A stretch of 64,000 bases of DNA, from positions 202,607 through 266,606 of the forward strand of contig NZ_JACJQN010000005.1 of assembly GCF_014696675.1 (NCBI RefSeq), given 5' to 3'. This DNA is from Phormidium tenue FACHB-1052 (GTDB lineage Bacteria; Cyanobacteriota; Cyanobacteriia; Phormidesmidales; Phormidesmidaceae). The notes below the pieces were generated by a model. The model searched no databases. It was not told the DNA's origin and was given only the letters and a program-made list of their open reading frames with translations. Below, piece by piece: positions 62,420-64,000 of this stretch (positions within the stretch are counted from its first letter, which is position 1; every line of letters starts with the position of its first letter). Position numbers and translations under genes: made by a program.

Positions 62420-62827
62420 TTAAGGTTGGGTGCCTTCAGTTGCGATCGCTAACTGCACTCCAGGCAAAGTCCGTAGCTGATCCATTATCGCTACTACCTG
62501 CCCATGACTGACTGACTGGTCTGCTTGAATCACCACAAGGCCGCCATCTGTTAGCGTACCTAAGGTTTGAATTGCCTCCAGAAGCTGCTTGTCTGTTACT
62601 GCGCGATCGCCCACAAAAAGTTCACCAGCCGCATTCAAGGACACCACAACCTGACGCTGGTCTTGAGTTTCCGCTGTTTCTGCCCCCGGCAGCATCACCG
62701 GCAGCCCCTCATTGCGACTCAAAAACAAGCTAGAGAGAATAAAAAACGCCAACACCGCAAAGACCACATCGATCATCGGCACAATGTTAATTTGCACAGG
62801 CGTTTCCGGCTCTTCAGGGAGATGCAT
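62420..62827 (-). CDS. ExbD/TolR family protein
   Basis: 135 residues with the ExbD membrane segment after the conserved Asp (INIVPMIDVVFAVLAFFILS) and a periplasmic domain (VVVSLNAAGELFVGDRAVTD). ExbD couples proton flow to TonB or Tol-type energisation. No exbB gene is adjacent in this window. Confidence 0.9.
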   Translation of the reverse strand: MHLPEEPETPVQINIVPMIDVVFAVLAFFILSSLFLSRNEGLPVMLPGAETAETQDQRQVVVSLNAAGELFVGDRAVTDKQLLEAIQTLGTLTDGGLVVIQADQSVSHGQVVAIMDQLRTLPGVQLAIATEGTQP

Positions 62828-62879
62828 AGTTAAAATTTCGAGTAAAACGAAGTCATTCTAGAAGAACCAACTAAAAGAG

Positions 62880-63338
62880 CTATGCAGACTTGGTTTTCTG
62901 TAACAGTATTTCAGCCACCGTATTATCGACCGGCATCACAGATAGACGATTCCCTGGTCGCACTACCCACAGTTCTTCAGGAGAAAATATATGCCGAAGT
63001 TCCTCTAAGGAAATAGGAGTTGTAAACGTTTCCAAATAACCTACTGTTACCGTAGACCAGCGTGGTTTTTCCTCAGAGGCCTTAGGATCGTAATACTTGC
63101 TTGCCGGGTCAAACTGACTAGGATCAATTACATTGGTTTCTACAACTTCCATCAAGCCTACAATTCCTGGAAGCTTAGTGTTTGAGTGATAGAAAAAAGC
63201 CCGATCTCCCAAAGCTATACTGGCAAGAAAGTTACGAGCCTGATAGTTGCGTACTCCATCCCAAATCTCAGTGCGATCGCGCTTCAAATCTTCAATGCTA
63301 TAAACATCAGGTTCAGACTTCATTAACCAGTAAGCCAT
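62880..63338 (-). CDS. EVE domain protein
   Basis: 152 residues from ATG 63338 (MAYWLMKSEPDVYSIEDLKR). EVE domains bind modified bases, with the motif IWDGVRNYQARNFLASIALG and FFYHSNTKLPGIVGLMEVVE. It overlaps the end of tsaE by 26 nt and follows it, so both are likely one transcript. The nucleic-acid target is unknown. Confidence 0.9.
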   Translation of the reverse strand: MAYWLMKSEPDVYSIEDLKRDRTEIWDGVRNYQARNFLASIALGDRAFFYHSNTKLPGIVGLMEVVETNVIDPSQFDPASKYYDPKASEEKPRWSTVTVGYLETFTTPISLEELRHIFSPEELWVVRPGNRLSVMPVDNTVAEILLQKTKSA

Positions 63339-63816
63339 CACCAATCACCTTCTTTAATAGAGCTACCTGAACATCCTCATAAGCCATCAGCGTAGCTCGC
63401 CGTCCACCCGTAGAAACATACTCGAATTTAAGGGATATAGCCGACTGAGAAGGTTTACGCATACGCTCTGCCCACTCAATTGCTAATACACCCGTAAGCG
63501 TTTCCCCTCCATAGTAACTCTCCTCCAATTCCAGCGAGTCTACTTGACTCATTTCCAGACGATATAGATCTACGTGGTAAAGAGGAATACGCCCTTCTAA
63601 GTACTCATTGATCAGAGTAAAGGTGGGACTACTAATCGACTCGACAATTCCAAGACCAGCTCCCAGCCCTTGTACGAACGTTGTCTTTCCGCTGCCTAGA
63701 TCTCCAAACAGCAGCAATATCATTCCACCAGAACAACATTGTCCTAGCTTATAACCGAGATCGTGAGTTGCCCTAGGATCTGACAAATCAACAACAAAAG
63801 AAGAGAGCTTACTCAT
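63313..63816 (-). CDS. tsaE: tRNA threonylcarbamoyladenosine biosynthesis ATPase TsaE
   Basis: 167 residues from ATG 63816. Walker A FGDLGSGKTTFVQGLGAGL near residues 38-56, SSPTFTLINEYLEGRIPLYH and VDLYRLEM follow. TsaE works with TsaB and TsaD to make t6A37 in tRNA. It starts only 41 nt after the terminator of the 5S gene, on the same strand, so it may depend on rRNA-operon readthrough or a promoter within that terminator region. Confidence 0.93.
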   Translation of the reverse strand: MSKLSSFVVDLSDPRATHDLGYKLGQCCSGGMILLLFGDLGSGKTTFVQGLGAGLGIVESISSPTFTLINEYLEGRIPLYHVDLYRLEMSQVDSLELEESYYGGETLTGVLAIEWAERMRKPSQSAISLKFEYVSTGGRRATLMAYEDVQVALLKKVIGDGLLVNEV

Positions 63817-63851
63817 CAATTTATAAAACTCAACTCAACCAACACTACCTC

Positions 63852-63899
63852 AAAAGCAAAACCCCCAGCATCACTTCTAGAAGTAGTGCTGGGGGTTTC
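63852..63899 (-). terminator. rRNA operon terminator
   Basis: A 12-bp stem (63859-63870 with 63887-63898), extended by the palindrome ACTTCTAGAAGT (63873-63884) at its top. On the minus strand it is followed by TTTTGCTTTT. Confidence 0.85.
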
Positions 63900-63906
63900 A
63901 ATAAGG

Positions 63907-64000
63907 ACCTGGCATCGAGCTATTTTGACAAGGGGCAACCCCCTCACTATCTTCGCCGCAGCTGCGTTTCACGACTGAGTTCGGGATGGGTCAGAGTGGG
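63907..64000 (-). rRNA. rrf: 5S ribosomal RNA (3' part, runs off window)
   Basis: On the minus strand the sequence ends GATGCCAGGT and includes the conserved CATCCCGAACTCAGT and CGCCGCA-type stretches of cyanobacterial 5S rRNA. About 94 of roughly 118 nt lie inside the window. It is the last gene of an rRNA operon entering from the right. Confidence 0.93.

Noticed and set aside
1..64000. CRISPR arrays, prophage genes, transposases or toxin-antitoxin pairs
   Set aside because: No regularly spaced direct repeats of CRISPR type and no recognisable genes of these classes were seen.

Overview
The window is chromosomal DNA from a cyanobacterium. The evidence is the photosynthesis-lineage genes (NdhN of the NDH-1 complex, the photosystem II assembly lipoprotein Psb27, the clock-input Fe-S protein LdpA, a Ycf45-like R3H ATPase, an Rbp3-type RNA-binding protein) and the very frequent octamer GCGATCGC (HIP1), which is typical of many cyanobacterial genomes. 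The base composition is fairly GC-rich with scattered AT-richer patches. A filamentous Leptolyngbya/Nodosilinea-like organism would fit, but this is an impression and not a placement.

Layout. 1-7678 (minus): the S10/spc ribosomal protein cluster, rplC-rplD-rplW-rplB-rpsS-rplV-rpsC-rplP-rpmC-rpsQ-rplN-rplX-rplE-rpsH-rplF-rplR, running off the left edge inside rplR. A good promoter at 7971-7999 gives it a leader of about 285 nt that can fold into several helices. 8086-12503 (plus): ndhN, ldpA, an R3H/AAA ATPase and psb27, closed by a strong terminator. 12537-18734 (plus): the alpha-operon half of the ribosomal cluster, rpmJ-rpsM-rpsK-rpoA-rplQ-truA-rplM-rpsI-rpmE-prfA. In many cyanobacteria this half follows the S10/spc half directly; here it is separate and faces the other way. 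18849-30040: an SbcD-like phosphoesterase, a TPR/M48-like membrane protein whose zinc-protease motif is destroyed, an RRM protein, a SRPBCC protein, a multi-repeat MscS/CmpX-related membrane protein, polyphosphate kinase, a CPBP-family membrane protein and ClpS. 30383-37920: small conserved proteins, a STAS protein, a large two-part radical SAM protein, an exported cysteine-bearing protein, a Tat/lipobox solute-binding protein and a DUF938 methyltransferase. 38029-40734: a small accessory patch with orphan genes, a decayed heptapeptide-repeat fragment, a DUF2199 protein and a truncated stress-protein gene. 40850-44950 (minus): ROK kinase, YdcF-like protein, a small membrane protein and a PP2C phosphatase, apparently one transcription unit read from PP2C. 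45164-46605: an NfeD/SPFH pair. 46862-50293 (minus): a response regulator with EAL output followed by a GAF-PAS histidine kinase. 50852-56374 (minus): a PGM1-type ATP-grasp ligase and a peptidoglycan pair (DacB and a lytic transglycosylase). 56581-64000: leucyl aminopeptidase, a GT25-like protein in an AT-rich stretch, a short RRM protein, a DUF697 GTPase, a small cysteine-rich membrane protein, ExbD, an EVE protein, TsaE and the 3' part of a 5S rRNA gene (minus), which marks the end of an rRNA operon.

The strongest candidates for new biology are non-coding: the structured rplC leader, an orphan terminator that suggests a small RNA near 58.5 kb, a G-quadruplex-prone intercistronic spacer in the PP2C unit, and a 21-bp-periodic decayed repeat near 38.6 kb. 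Among the proteins, the M48-like fusion with YELAR in place of HExxH is the most unusual. No CRISPR array, prophage, transposase, tRNA gene or complete defence system was seen.
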